DNA from: Paenibacillus sp. PL91
GTDB taxonomy: Bacteria; Bacillota; Bacilli; Paenibacillales; Paenibacillaceae
Direction: 5' to 3'
DNA length: 64,000 nucleotides
NCBI RefSeq assembly: GCF_012935325.2
Contig: NZ_JABBYG020000001.1
Coordinates: 1,077,834 to 1,141,833, forward strand
Position 1 is the first letter of the stretch. Each line of letters starts with the position of its first letter. The notes below the pieces were generated by a model that searched no databases, was not told the DNA's origin, and was given only the letters and a program-made list of their open reading frames with translations. Shown here piece after piece: positions 9,178 to 18,320 of the stretch. The translations under genes and the position numbers were made by a program.

Positions 9178-9858
9178 TCAATCCTCTAGGAAAGCGATGC
9201 GGATCAGCTCCTTGGCCTTTCGAAGCTTATTCGGGTCCAATCGCCGCAGCATGGCCAGAATCTCACTTACTTCTCCGGCATCGCGGAGGTTCCGCGATGC
9301 CTCCGTCGCCGAATTCTCTTCCTGCAAGCCTTCGGCCTCATCAAACCGAACCCATGACGTAACTACTGTATCCTTCATGCATTGTACGAGGAATCGCATC
9401 TGTTCGATATCGTAACGGCTTAGAAATTCGCGAACGTTGCCTTCGATATGGACGTGCAGCTCTTTGTGCAGATTGAAGACCTTTCGGCCGACCGAGGTTA
9501 ACCGGAACAAGACTTCCTTCTTATTGTCGGGGAGCGATTCGCCTTGAACGATTCCTTGCTCCAACAACCGCCGCGTAATCTTGGACACGCTGCCCCTCGG
9601 GATGCCGAAACGCTTGGAGATCGTAATGCCGTTCACCAGCTCCGACTCCCCGATCGCGTGCACGATGTGCAGCATAAGGACGGTCGCTTCTTTCAGAAAA
9701 TCGACGACGCGGTCGTCCGAGGTACGCGCCGTCATCCAACGCCTCTCCTCGTCCTCTCCTTCTGTCTGGAATCGATTCTGCAAAGCGCCGATTTGATTCA
9801 TCATCTCCGTGATCAAGAGTGCTTGTTCGACATTCGAGTTCGTCCTTTTGCTGGACAT
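9178..9858 (-). CDS. MarR-like winged-helix transcriptional regulator
   Basis: A 226-residue protein. A winged-helix region around residues 70-130 reads GITISKRFGIPRGSVSKITRR, then LLEQGIVQ and the wing DNKKEVLFRLTSVGRKV, as in MarR proteins. About 45 N-terminal and 60 C-terminal residues are extra compared with the usual 140-160. The C-terminus contains Glu-rich and helical segments ending PNKLRKAKELIRIAFLED. It is divergent from a quinone reductase-like gene, with a well-formed promoter and an inverted repeat between them, so it is the likely repressor. Confidence 0.8.
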   Translation of the reverse strand: MSSKRTNSNVEQALLITEMMNQIGALQNRFQTEGEDEERRWMTARTSDDRVVDFLKEATVLMLHIVHAIGESELVNGITISKRFGIPRGSVSKITRRLLEQGIVQGESLPDNKKEVLFRLTSVGRKVFNLHKELHVHIEGNVREFLSRYDIEQMRFLVQCMKDTVVTSWVRFDEAEGLQEENSATEASRNLRDAGEVSEILAMLRRLDPNKLRKAKELIRIAFLED

Positions 9859-9933
9859 CGTTCGTTCCCCTTTCTGTTCTTCCTGACGCTTTGTTTGTTA
9901 CAGTATATCAAGCAATCGGCTCGAATTAAATAT

Positions 9934-9989
9934 TCTCAAGAAACATTATTGACAACTGATAAACAAAAACATACTATTGTTTCATGAGA
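9934..9989 (+). promoter_or_regulatory. Promoter of the quinone reductase gene flanked by an inverted repeat
   Basis: TTGACA (9949-9954), 17-bp spacer, TACTAT (9972-9977). Arms TCTCAAGAAACA (9934-9945) and TGTTTCATGAGA (9978-9989) are inverted copies with one mismatch, centres 44 bp apart (about four helical turns), bracketing the promoter. This is a plausible two-site operator for the divergent MarR-like protein. Confidence 0.65.
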
Positions 9990-10044
9990 TGCATTATTGA
10001 TTCCGGTTAACAAAATGATGACAATGAAAAAGGGGTGCTCCACC

Positions 10045-10662
10045 ATGAATTTCGTAATTGTGTTCGACCATCCATACGGTGCCGCGGCTTCTGAGAACGT
10101 CCCGCATCGAAGAAGCTACTCCGCCGCGTTATTAGTCGCCGTGACCAAAGGTCTACTCTCGAACCATCACAGCGTCGATCTAATCGATCTGCACGCGGAC
10201 GGCTTCAATCCCGTCATGTCCGCCTCGGATCTGGCCGATTGGCGCCAGAAGCGCTCTAGCGACCCGCTCGTGGCCGACTATCAGCAGCGGCTCATGGCTG
10301 CGGATCATATCGTATTTATTTTCCCCGTCTGGTGGGAAGGAATGCCGGCACTCATGAAGGGTTTTCTCGACAAAGTGTTCGTGAAGGGCGTCGTATATGC
10401 CGAAACGAAGCCGGGACGGCCCTTCAAGTGCTTGTTGCCCCGCTTGAATGGTGTAACCTTGCTGACGGTCATGGCCACGCCGACCTTCGTCTACCGCTGG
10501 ATCCTCGGGAACCCGATCGTCAAGATGGTCTTCCGCGGCACCTTCAGGAAGATGGGCATTCATAAGCTGAAGTGGCATAACTACTCCGGCATGGAAAATC
10601 GCACACTCGAGCAACGCCACAACGCTCTGAACAAGACAGAGCGGATTTTCAACAACTATTGA
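10045..10662 (+). CDS. NAD(P)H dehydrogenase (quinone)/flavodoxin-fold oxidoreductase
   Basis: A 205-residue Flavodoxin_2 family protein: N-terminal strand NFVIVFDHPYG, FMN/substrate loop HIVFIFPVWWEGMPALMKGF, then VFVKGVVYA and LLTVMATPTFVY. Members reduce quinones, azo dyes or nitro compounds with NAD(P)H using FMN or FAD. Start 10045 follows AGGGGTG. An upstream in-frame ATG at 9997 has no ribosome site. It is divergent from the MarR-like regulator. Confidence 0.85.
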   Translation: MNFVIVFDHPYGAAASENVPHRRSYSAALLVAVTKGLLSNHHSVDLIDLHADGFNPVMSASDLADWRQKRSSDPLVADYQQRLMAADHIVFIFPVWWEGMPALMKGFLDKVFVKGVVYAETKPGRPFKCLLPRLNGVTLLTVMATPTFVYRWILGNPIVKMVFRGTFRKMGIHKLKWHNYSGMENRTLEQRHNALNKTERIFNNY

Positions 10663-11301
10663 CGGTTGTTTGGATAAAATAGAATTCTACACCATCGGGA
10701 AACGATGGCAATTTCCCGGTTCTGATTGAAGAGTAGTATCCAACCTGATGCAAGTTCGGCATCGGCAATCGGAATGTTCAATTCACTAAATAACGCCGGA
10801 CAATCCGTACTTCGCTTTCACCGCCTTCATGAGCGTCCTGACAAGGCCCACTTGGGTGATACCATTTCTTTGGTCAGGACTTTTCATGAGATAATGTTCT
10901 TTTCACCCGACAATGGTTAATAACCATCATTCGAACGTCGAATAATCATCGTCAGCCATTCAATCAAAGATTCGGACATGCCAAAATGGAATGACGAGCT
11001 TGTGCGATTCATATCCCTCTAATGAAGTGAAAAGGCTTCGAAGGAATACTTCTAATGGAGGAGCATGGCGTTTGAATCTACCGCTAAAAGCCGTTTGTTT
11101 AAAACTAGATGGGAAAAGCTACCTTTATTATGAACTTTATTTTTCTCTCATTGAAAGTTATCTAAGAACATAATCGCAAAAAAAGCCGCGCCGTTGCATA
11201 ACATTGCTTGTTCATAAATGAGTCCAACACCAGCTCGTTCGCATGCTTTTCCAAATGTCGAATACATATTTAAGTATTATATAAACAGGAGGAAACAAGC
11301 C
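10663..11301. other. Long intergenic stretch, no gene seen
   Basis: There is one imperfect stem (GTCCTGAC at about 10833 with GGTCAGGAC near 10880, then TTTTC) that could terminate the oxidoreductase transcript. Otherwise only short frames without ribosome sites occur. Confidence 0.45.
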
Positions 11302-12852
11302 ATGGCTCAACACGGGCAATCGTTCATGAGAGGAACGCTAGTCTTGTCTGTCGCTGCTTTCATCAACCGCATTCTCGGCTTTATCAGCGGCATGTATATT
11401 GCGCGTGTACTGGGCGCGGAGGGAATCGGCCTACTGATGATGGCGCATCCGCTCGTCCCTCTCGTCATTACGATTACGGAGCTTGGATTGCCAGTGGCAA
11501 TTTCAAAGCTGGTCGCGGAGGCCCACGCCCGAGGCGAACGATTGAAAGTGAGGCGTATCCTGCACGTGTCGCTAGCCGTCACCGGCATCTTGAGCATAGC
11601 GCTTACGTTCATTTCACTACTAGGATCCGAATGGATCGCATCCATCCTGCTGAGCGATCAACGCGCCTATTATGCAATGCTCGCGATTACGCCGATCGCG
11701 CCGATTGTCGCTATATCCGCGGTGTTAAAAGGATACTTCCGCGGCATGCAGCAGATGAGAACCATCGCCACCTCCGATGTGCTCGAGCATACGGTGCAAA
11801 TCGCCTGTGTCCTTGCATTGGTACACCTATTGCTGCCTTTCGGCATCGCGTATGCGACTGCGGGCGCAATGGCTGCCTCAGTCGTCAGCGAAGCGATCAG
11901 CCTCTTATTTCTGGTGGCAAGCTACAAACTGTACGGCGAATCGAAGATGCCGGGCGAGACATGGGCGAGCCACATGAAGCAAGGAAGAAGCACACTTGGA
12001 GAGCTGCTACAGATCGGTCTGCCGACGACCGGGCACGGCGTTATTCATTCGTTATACAGCACCTTACAACCGCTTCTCATTACATCCAGCCTGGCGCTGG
12101 CCGGCATCGGCACGGTGTTAGCCACGAAGCAATTCGGCCTGCTGGCCGGCTATGTGTTTCCACTGCTGTTCATGCCAAGCTTTATTACGCAGTCCTTGTC
12201 CACCGCTCTCATTCCTGCGATTGGCGAGGCAGCGGCGAACAAGAACAGTCTGCTTATGCATGAGAGGATGAATCAGGCGCTAAGCTTGGGACTTCTGATC
12301 GGCGCGCCGGCGACCGTCATCCTATTCGAGTGGGCAACTCCACTTACGACGCTTGTATACAACGCACCGGAAGCAGGATTGCTACTCAAAATATTGGCGC
12401 CGTTGTTTTTTTTGCATTATTTCGACGCACCGCTGCACGCGATCCTGCTCGGTCTCGGCCGAGCGAAAGCTACACTGTGGAACTACGTGGCAGCAACGAT
12501 TTTCAAAGCTGTCTCGATCTTCGTGTTCGGCAGCCAATTCGGCATTACCGGCATCGCGTACGGCATCGGCATCGGAATTGTCATGCAAACACTGTTAAAC
12601 TTTTTTTCGATCTCAGGCTCGATCGGATTTTACTGGAGCATTCGTCCTTATATCAAGGTTGGGATCTGTATGATGCTGATGGCGATATGCGGGCACTGGA
12701 CCTATGACTATCTTACCGTCCAAGGCCTGCCGCTGTTATGGAGCTTAATAGTTTCAATTGTCTGGTCCTTGCTCATCTATTTCATTACACTCGTATTGAC
12801 GGGTACGTTGAAATGGAAAAGTACGCTCCAGAGGTTTTCGATTCCATGGTAA
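11302..12852 (+). CDS. SpoVB-like polysaccharide/lipid flippase (MOP superfamily)
   Basis: A 516-residue protein with about 14 hydrophobic segments and the family N-terminus RGTLVLSVAAFINRILGFIS, followed by MYIARVLGAEGIGLLMMAHP and LGLPVAISKLVAEAHARG, characteristic of stage V sporulation protein B and related PST/MATE flippases. It starts after AGGAGG at 11302. Members flip lipid-linked sugars across the membrane during spore cortex or wall synthesis. Paenibacilli carry several paralogues, so I do not claim it is the sporulation one. Confidence 0.85.
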   Translation: MAQHGQSFMRGTLVLSVAAFINRILGFISGMYIARVLGAEGIGLLMMAHPLVPLVITITELGLPVAISKLVAEAHARGERLKVRRILHVSLAVTGILSIALTFISLLGSEWIASILLSDQRAYYAMLAITPIAPIVAISAVLKGYFRGMQQMRTIATSDVLEHTVQIACVLALVHLLLPFGIAYATAGAMAASVVSEAISLLFLVASYKLYGESKMPGETWASHMKQGRSTLGELLQIGLPTTGHGVIHSLYSTLQPLLITSSLALAGIGTVLATKQFGLLAGYVFPLLFMPSFITQSLSTALIPAIGEAAANKNSLLMHERMNQALSLGLLIGAPATVILFEWATPLTTLVYNAPEAGLLLKILAPLFFLHYFDAPLHAILLGLGRAKATLWNYVAATIFKAVSIFVFGSQFGITGIAYGIGIGIVMQTLLNFFSISGSIGFYWSIRPYIKVGICMMLMAICGHWTYDYLTVQGLPLLWSLIVSIVWSLLIYFITLVLTGTLKWKSTLQRFSIPW

Positions 12853-13003
12853 ATAATTGTTGTTTTCTTTCTTCATTAACGCTTAACACGACATGTTTTG
12901 AAATCAATTTGCCGTTTCAAAAATATGACCGAAACCATCCCTTTTCCGGCGACGGGTTAACGCATTTAGGTTACTCCAATACGCATGTCGGGAATGAAGC
13001 AAC

Positions 13004-13131
13004 GTTCTTGTCACTCATCGGGAATGTTATCAAGTTCTTGTCAATGCAATTTGACAAGAACTTGATAAGATAAAAAAATGCCGCATTAAATGCGGCATCC
13101 AATGATACTATGTTCTTGTCACCAGACAGTT
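13004..13131 (+). repeat. Family B structured repeat, copy 1
   Basis: Three direct GTTCTTGTC motifs (13004-13012, 13034-13042, 13112-13120). The middle one lies in a perfect 18-bp stem (13027-13044 / 13051-13068, 6-base loop). An A-run and a second 9-bp hairpin on ATGCCGCAT (13078-13086 / 13090-13098) follow. It ends ACCAGACAGTT. A second copy with a different stem sequence but the same plan lies at 58686-58815. Confidence 0.75.
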
Positions 13132-13197
13132 TCAATGGCTTGTGTCACAATCATACATTTCATTTTAGTTGTTTATTTTGTCACTCTTATTATGAGT

Positions 13198-13382
13198 AAG
13201 TTCTGCCCTCAGTTATCACATCAACACTTACTATTAAAATATGCAGTCTACCAGAACGTTCTGGCGGACTGCATTTGTGCAGTCAATTTCATTAACGTTC
13301 CCCGTTAGCTGAACAGGCACAGGCTGCCGAAAACGAAGGCACCCTTTTGTAATGTTATTAAGCCTTCGTTCCCTGTTGTAGA
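13198..13382 (+). repeat. Family A repeat, locus 3 (tandem)
   Basis: Degenerate left core (CTGCCCTCAGTTA), hairpin ATGCAGTC/GACTGCAT (13241-13274), core TTAACGTTCCCCGTTAGC with TGAAC, a second GC-rich segment starting AGGCTGCCG, then a third core-like TTCGTTCCCTGTTG. Cores are shared between neighbouring units, so this locus looks like core-hairpin-core-hairpin-core. Confidence 0.6.
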
Positions 13383-13460
13383 GGAATTGAAGACAATCTA
13401 ATTATTGGTTTTCATATGGTTTCCAATGTCCATTAACGTTTCATTTAATAACCTCCTCTA

Positions 13461-14327
13461 TTATTCTTTAAGCGACCCCAGCATTGCGCCTTTGACAAAA
13501 TATCTTTGCAGGAACGGGTAGACGACCAGAATCGGCACCGTGGCAAAGATAATAATGCCTGCGCTCATCATTTCCGGTGTAACAGGCATATTTAGTTCGA
13601 ATTGCACTTCCCCCATGAAGTTGTTCAGCCCTTTCTTAGCGACTAGGTTCTGCAGCAGCACCTGCAAAGGATAGAGTGTCTTGTCCCTAATGAAAACAAG
13701 TGCGGAAAAGTAAGTGTTCCATTGATAAACGGCATGGAAGAGACCGATGGTGGCAATAACAGCCGTCGATAAGGGCAGCACGACACGGAAAAAGATGCCC
13801 GCCTCGCCGCAGCCGTCCATCTTTGCCGCATCGAACAGCTCTCCGGAAACATTCCGAAAAAAGGTTCGCATAATAATTACATAAAATGCGCTTGTTGCTC
13901 CTGGTATCATCAATGACCAGAGCGTATCGAGCATATGGAGGGATTTGACAAGCAGAAAACCTGGTATAAGTGGTGCGGGTAAAATAAAAGTAAGCACGAT
14001 GAGTCGCATGATCCACTTTCGACCTGGCATGGTCGTTCTAGAGAGCGCGAAAGCAATCATGGACGTGAGCGCCAATGTAATCAACGTGCCAACAAAGGTA
14101 ATATAGACACTGACGCCCATCGCCCTCCACATTTCATCCATCGAAATTATTTTTTTGTAAACGGCAAACTGCAATCCTTTTGGCCAGAAATAGACTAGCT
14201 TAGCCTGCGCATAAAGCGGAGAACTTAGGGAAACTGACAGGATGTGAATTAACGGAGCCAACATTATTAAGCTTAGAGCTGTCAAAATGGTGACCAAAAA
14301 TGCTTGGAAAGCTATAGGTTTACGCAC
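13461..14327 (-). CDS. Carbohydrate ABC transporter permease, LplC/YtcP type
   Basis: A 288-residue CUT1 permease with six membrane helices and the EAA-like loop ELFDAAKMDGCGEAGIFFRV that docks the ATPase. It ends YFVKGAMLGSLKE, the typical LplC C-terminus. The start is the GTG at 14327, preceded by AGGAGGTGG. Longer frames run into the upstream gene. It pairs with the next permease and the lipoprotein receptor. The operon has no ATPase, so a shared MsmX-type ATPase is expected elsewhere. Confidence 0.9.
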   Translation of the reverse strand: MRKPIAFQAFLVTILTALSLIMLAPLIHILSVSLSSPLYAQAKLVYFWPKGLQFAVYKKIISMDEMWRAMGVSVYITFVGTLITLALTSMIAFALSRTTMPGRKWIMRLIVLTFILPAPLIPGFLLVKSLHMLDTLWSLMIPGATSAFYVIIMRTFFRNVSGELFDAAKMDGCGEAGIFFRVVLPLSTAVIATIGLFHAVYQWNTYFSALVFIRDKTLYPLQVLLQNLVAKKGLNNFMGEVQFELNMPVTPEMMSAGIIIFATVPILVVYPFLQRYFVKGAMLGSLKE

Positions 14328-14343
14328 GACTCCACCTCCTATG

Positions 14344-15243
14344 TTAGTAAAGGCTCTCTCCGGTTGTTTTACGGCTGATCGCATTCAGCCCGAATACAAG
14401 TACAATGCCCACCACGGCTTTAAACAAGGCAATTGCCGTCGTATAGCTGTACTGGCCGCCTACCAAACCGAAAGTATAAACATACGTATCGAACACCTCT
14501 CCCACATCCCTAACTAGCGGATTCAGGAAAATCAACACCTGCTCTACATTCGCGTCCAGAATATGCCCAATCGAGAGAAGCAGCACGATAACCATAGTCG
14601 GCATCAATAAGGGCAGTGTAATGCTCCACATTTGCCTCCATCTGCCGGCGCCGTCAACCATGGCAGCCTCATAGAAATTTGGATTAATTCCGGATAGTGC
14701 CGCCAGGTAGAGAATGGTGCCCCATCCAACTTCTTTCCAGATCCCAGTAGATATCAGTACGGCAATGAATGTGTTTCCTTGTGTTACATAATCAACCTTT
14801 GCTATACCCATTTGACTAGCTATCGTATTAATAATGCCTTCGTAAGAGAGTAGATTGATGAAGATGGAGCCGACGATAACCCACGACAAGAAGTGAGGCA
14901 TGTAGACAACGGTTTGTACGACTCTCTTGAACGCCATCGATTTCAGTTCATTCAGCAACAACGCTAAAATGATCGGTGCAGGGAATCCGAACAACAGCGA
15001 ATAGAAGCCGAGCTTCGCCGAGTTGCGAAACACTTCATAAAAATCTTCGAACCCGAACATCCGCTCGAATTGAGCAAAACCCACCCACGGGCTGTGTAAA
15101 ATTCCTTTGAAGATGTTATAGTCTTGAAACGCAATGACATTGCCAAGTAGTGGAACGTATTTGAATAGTAAAAAATAGAGCAATCCGGGTAAAGCGAACA
15201 AGATGAGAACCCACTTGTCTCGTAAAACCAACCGCCTATTCAT
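14344..15243 (-). CDS. Carbohydrate ABC transporter permease, LplB/YteP type
   Basis: A 299-residue CUT1 permease. It begins with the usual LVLRDKWVLILFALPGLLYF segment and GNVIAFQDYN, has the EAA-type loop NFYEAAMVDGAGRWRQMWSI, and ends GLNAISRKTTGESLY, all typical of LplB proteins. AGGTGATG precedes the ATG. It is co-oriented with and 16 bases from the partner permease gene. Confidence 0.9.
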   Translation of the reverse strand: MNRRLVLRDKWVLILFALPGLLYFLLFKYVPLLGNVIAFQDYNIFKGILHSPWVGFAQFERMFGFEDFYEVFRNSAKLGFYSLLFGFPAPIILALLLNELKSMAFKRVVQTVVYMPHFLSWVIVGSIFINLLSYEGIINTIASQMGIAKVDYVTQGNTFIAVLISTGIWKEVGWGTILYLAALSGINPNFYEAAMVDGAGRWRQMWSITLPLLMPTMVIVLLLSIGHILDANVEQVLIFLNPLVRDVGEVFDTYVYTFGLVGGQYSYTTAIALFKAVVGIVLVFGLNAISRKTTGESLY

Positions 15244-15352
15244 AACATCACCTGCCGATTCTTGTGGATGGCCAACCTGTGTTTCCAGCTTTAATGGTCA
15301 TTCGCGAACCGCGCTGCATGTATTAGGCATGCAGCGCAATCCACAATTTACG

Positions 15353-16960
15353 TTACTTGTGGAACGTATTATACCACTGCGTTGCTTCTTCGATTGCTTT
15401 ATCACCGCCGCGTTTATTCCAGTCCGAAACAAATTTGTCGAAGGCATCAATCGGTTGACTTCCCGTCATGATCTTGGAGAACATCTCGACGAACATCGTA
15501 CCCCATGTCGATATTTCCGGGTTGTTCTGGAAGGTGACAAGCGGCGGCATATACAGACTATCGTGCGGCATTGCAATATCCGCCGAGAGCTTATAGCCTG
15601 CAATTATCTTTTCCGATTCCGGCAACGTTTTTAATACCAGGTCGTTGTTGAACCCGATTTCACGGGGATTGATGGACAATTGGAACATTTGGAACGCATT
15701 TTTGTCCGCGTTAACGGGAGCCGAAACATCATATTTGAGTTCTCCGCCTTCGACGGTATAGTTGGAGCCCTCAATCCCATAGGCGAAGAATTTGTCTGCT
15801 TCCGGGGCACTCCATGCCCAATCGAGAAACTTGATGATTTCTTCGGGATTCTTTACCGTTTCTGGAATCACCCACACAAAATAAATGCCGTCGGACACGG
15901 GTCCCAAACCTCTTTCGCCTCTAGGACCCGCCGGTGGAGCAACCATCGAGATCTTGACCTTGTCAGGCTCGTTGACGAATTTTTTTGGCGCATTGGTTGC
16001 ACTGAAGTCTGGTGTGTATTGATAGACAGCGGCAGCAAAGCTTCCCGACTTGCCGTTATAGATATCGGCGCGGAAATCTGCCTCCTTCTTCGTGAACAAA
16101 TCACGATTGACATACCCTTTCTCATATAGCATCCTATAAAATGCGATGGCTTCCTTCATCTTCGGGCTGATCATATCAGGAATCAGCTTGCCCTCCTGCA
16201 TGTGCCAAGTTCCGGGATCAACGCCGAACGATCCGAAGAACATCGAGCTCCAACCCACCCCTTCAAACATCGAATAGCCGTATTCGTCGTTTGGATCACC
16301 ATTTCCGTTCACATCCTGAACCTTAACCTGCTCAAAATAGTTAAGCCACTCGTCAATCGTTTCTGGTTGCTTCAGGCTCAGCTTGTCGAGCCAATCCTGG
16401 CGGATAAAACCGATTCTGTCGTTAGCCGTTCCGACAAGAACTGGAATGCCGTAAATTTTCCCGTCCTTCTGAACTCGTGGACTGTTCCATGCGGTTTCGG
16501 GAATGCGTTTTTTGAGGTTTGGACCGTACTGATCAATCAAGGAACCTAATTCTTTGAAGATACCCTGTTCAACCGCATCCTTGTGAATGGTGGAATCGAT
16601 ACTAGGCGTCCGAACCAAATCCGCCAAATCCTCGGATACAAACCGCAGAGAGAGTTGTTGATCGTAGTCGGAATGTCCCAGAAAATCAAAACTGAGATTA
16701 TAGCCCGATAACTTGTTTAACTCTTTGATATAGGGATCGTCTGCTTTTACCGTTTTGGCATACTCCGCTTCTGCATGGGAAAGCAGCACCTTAATGGATT
16801 TATTGCCCGAATCCGGGATTTTGGTTACGCTTTCATTATTGCTGTCAGTGCTTGCTTTCCCTTCGCTATTCGGACTGCTTTCGTTTCCTTTGTTCTCCTT
16901 ACTTGAACACGCGGTAAAAATGAGTGCTAGTGCGATGACGATAACCCAAATCTTCTTCAT
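15353..16960 (-). CDS. Extracellular solute-binding lipoprotein, LplA/YtcQ type
   Basis: A 535-residue family 1 solute-binding protein. The lipoprotein signal MKKIWVIVIALALIFTAC has lipobox Cys18, followed by a Ser/Asn/Glu-rich linker. Sugar-receptor landmarks include DWLDKLSLKQPETIDEWLNY, GNGDPNDEYGYS and GIEGSNYTVEGG. Family members bind oligosaccharides or modified monosaccharides. It is the receptor of the locus 1 importer and is separated by 150 bp from the DegT gene upstream, which may contain an extra promoter. The substrate cannot be read from sequence. Confidence 0.9.
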   Translation of the reverse strand: MKKIWVIVIALALIFTACSSKENKGNESSPNSEGKASTDSNNESVTKIPDSGNKSIKVLLSHAEAEYAKTVKADDPYIKELNKLSGYNLSFDFLGHSDYDQQLSLRFVSEDLADLVRTPSIDSTIHKDAVEQGIFKELGSLIDQYGPNLKKRIPETAWNSPRVQKDGKIYGIPVLVGTANDRIGFIRQDWLDKLSLKQPETIDEWLNYFEQVKVQDVNGNGDPNDEYGYSMFEGVGWSSMFFGSFGVDPGTWHMQEGKLIPDMISPKMKEAIAFYRMLYEKGYVNRDLFTKKEADFRADIYNGKSGSFAAAVYQYTPDFSATNAPKKFVNEPDKVKISMVAPPAGPRGERGLGPVSDGIYFVWVIPETVKNPEEIIKFLDWAWSAPEADKFFAYGIEGSNYTVEGGELKYDVSAPVNADKNAFQMFQLSINPREIGFNNDLVLKTLPESEKIIAGYKLSADIAMPHDSLYMPPLVTFQNNPEISTWGTMFVEMFSKIMTGSQPIDAFDKFVSDWNKRGGDKAIEEATQWYNTFHK

Positions 16961-17110
16961 TTAGTGATACCCCTCTCGTCTAGTGTTGTTCATGACTATG
17001 TTTGCAAGGCGGGCAACTGCCTGAGGTCGCGATCCTGCAAGGCATTTGGCCAATCCCCTGAAACTATACCGTATACTACGAAGCCAGCACTCATTAATAA
17101 ATCTACTGCT

Positions 17111-18307
17111 CTATAAATAGGATTGGATTACTTTGTTGATACCACTCACAATATCTTCCATGTCGCTCTCGGATCCAAGAAGGACGTTCTGGTGTAACCA
17201 GAGCAATTCATGTTCGGAAGCTCTTTCTGCCACCGGACAGCTGTTAGTCCTAACTTCTCCAACCAGCTTGTGGATTCGATCGATAATGGCGGAATTCTTA
17301 TTAAGAGGGACGTAACCTGCCGTAACCGGTATCCCCTCCGCATTCAACTTGCGGATAAAATCTTCTTTAACAATTCTTTCTGTAACGTCTCTATCCAGCT
17401 TGAACATATAGAGGTGGTTCGCATGTTTCGTAATTCTGCTATCATACTTCACGGGATGGATTCCTTCAATTTGGTGCAAGAGTCCATCCAGATTATTTGC
17501 GCTGCGCTGGCGAATTTCCATCTGTTCTTCCAGTCGGCTCAACTGTGCAAGCGCTAGCGCAGCCTGCACCTCACTGAACCTGAAGTTCCAGCCAATACGC
17601 TCGTGCTGATACCATTTACCGTTGCGAACACGACCGCAGTTATGAATCGACCAGACATGATCGGCCAACTCCTCATCGTTGCTCACAATGACTCCGCCCT
17701 CACCGCTATTGAGATTTTTACTGGATTGGAGACTGAAGGTACCCAGATCACCTAGAGCTCCTACCCCCTGGTCTTCCCATTTGGCGCCTACCGCCTGCGC
17801 GGCATCTTCAATTAAAGTTAGTTTATTTGTCTTCGCAATTTGCCGTAACCGTGTCATGTTGGCCGAAGCACCGGCAATATGCACTGCGATAATCGCCTTG
17901 GTAGCTGGTGTGATCGCTGCTTCAACTTTGTCCGGATCGATCAGCATTGACTCATCTACATCCGCAAATACCGGAATAGCGCCAATCAATAATGCAGCCG
18001 TAGCGGTAGCAATGAACGTATAGGGGGGCATGATGACCTCATCGCCGGCATCTACGCCTGCAGCCAGTAAAGCAATGCTTATGGCAATTGTGCCATTGTT
18101 GACCGTTATGGCGTATTTCGCATCCTGTAGACGGGCAAACTTTTCCTCGAATAATTTGATTTTATCCGAATCCACACCTCCCCAGTTCCCTGATCTGACG
18201 GCCTCCAACATAAGCTTCTCTTCCAGTTCTCCGAATATCGGCCACTTGGGAAATGGGTGCGTTCTTATCGGACTTCCACCGTCTACTGCTAATCTTAACT
18301 TCTGCAT
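17111..18307 (-). CDS. DegT/DnrJ/EryC1/StrS aminotransferase
   Basis: A 398-residue PLP-dependent sugar aminotransferase. Conserved elements are the N-terminal PFPKWPIFGELEEKLMLEAV, VNNGTIAISIALLAAGV, DEVIMPPYTFIATA, the PLP-contact LIEDAAQAVGAKW and the lysine loop FSLQSSKNLNSGEGG, whose Lys forms the Schiff base. Typical members transaminate keto-sugars, some 3-amino or scyllo-inosose substrates. It lies 13 bases after the ceramidase-like gene. With the Gfo/Idh/MocA dehydrogenase nearby it suggests oxidation-transamination chemistry on an imported sugar or inositol. Confidence 0.88.
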   Translation of the reverse strand: MQKLRLAVDGGSPIRTHPFPKWPIFGELEEKLMLEAVRSGNWGGVDSDKIKLFEEKFARLQDAKYAITVNNGTIAISIALLAAGVDAGDEVIMPPYTFIATATAALLIGAIPVFADVDESMLIDPDKVEAAITPATKAIIAVHIAGASANMTRLRQIAKTNKLTLIEDAAQAVGAKWEDQGVGALGDLGTFSLQSSKNLNSGEGGVIVSNDEELADHVWSIHNCGRVRNGKWYQHERIGWNFRFSEVQAALALAQLSRLEEQMEIRQRSANNLDGLLHQIEGIHPVKYDSRITKHANHLYMFKLDRDVTERIVKEDFIRKLNAEGIPVTAGYVPLNKNSAIIDRIHKLVGEVRTNSCPVAERASEHELLWLHQNVLLGSESDMEDIVSGINKVIQSYL

Positions 18308-18320
18308 GCTGTTACTCCTC

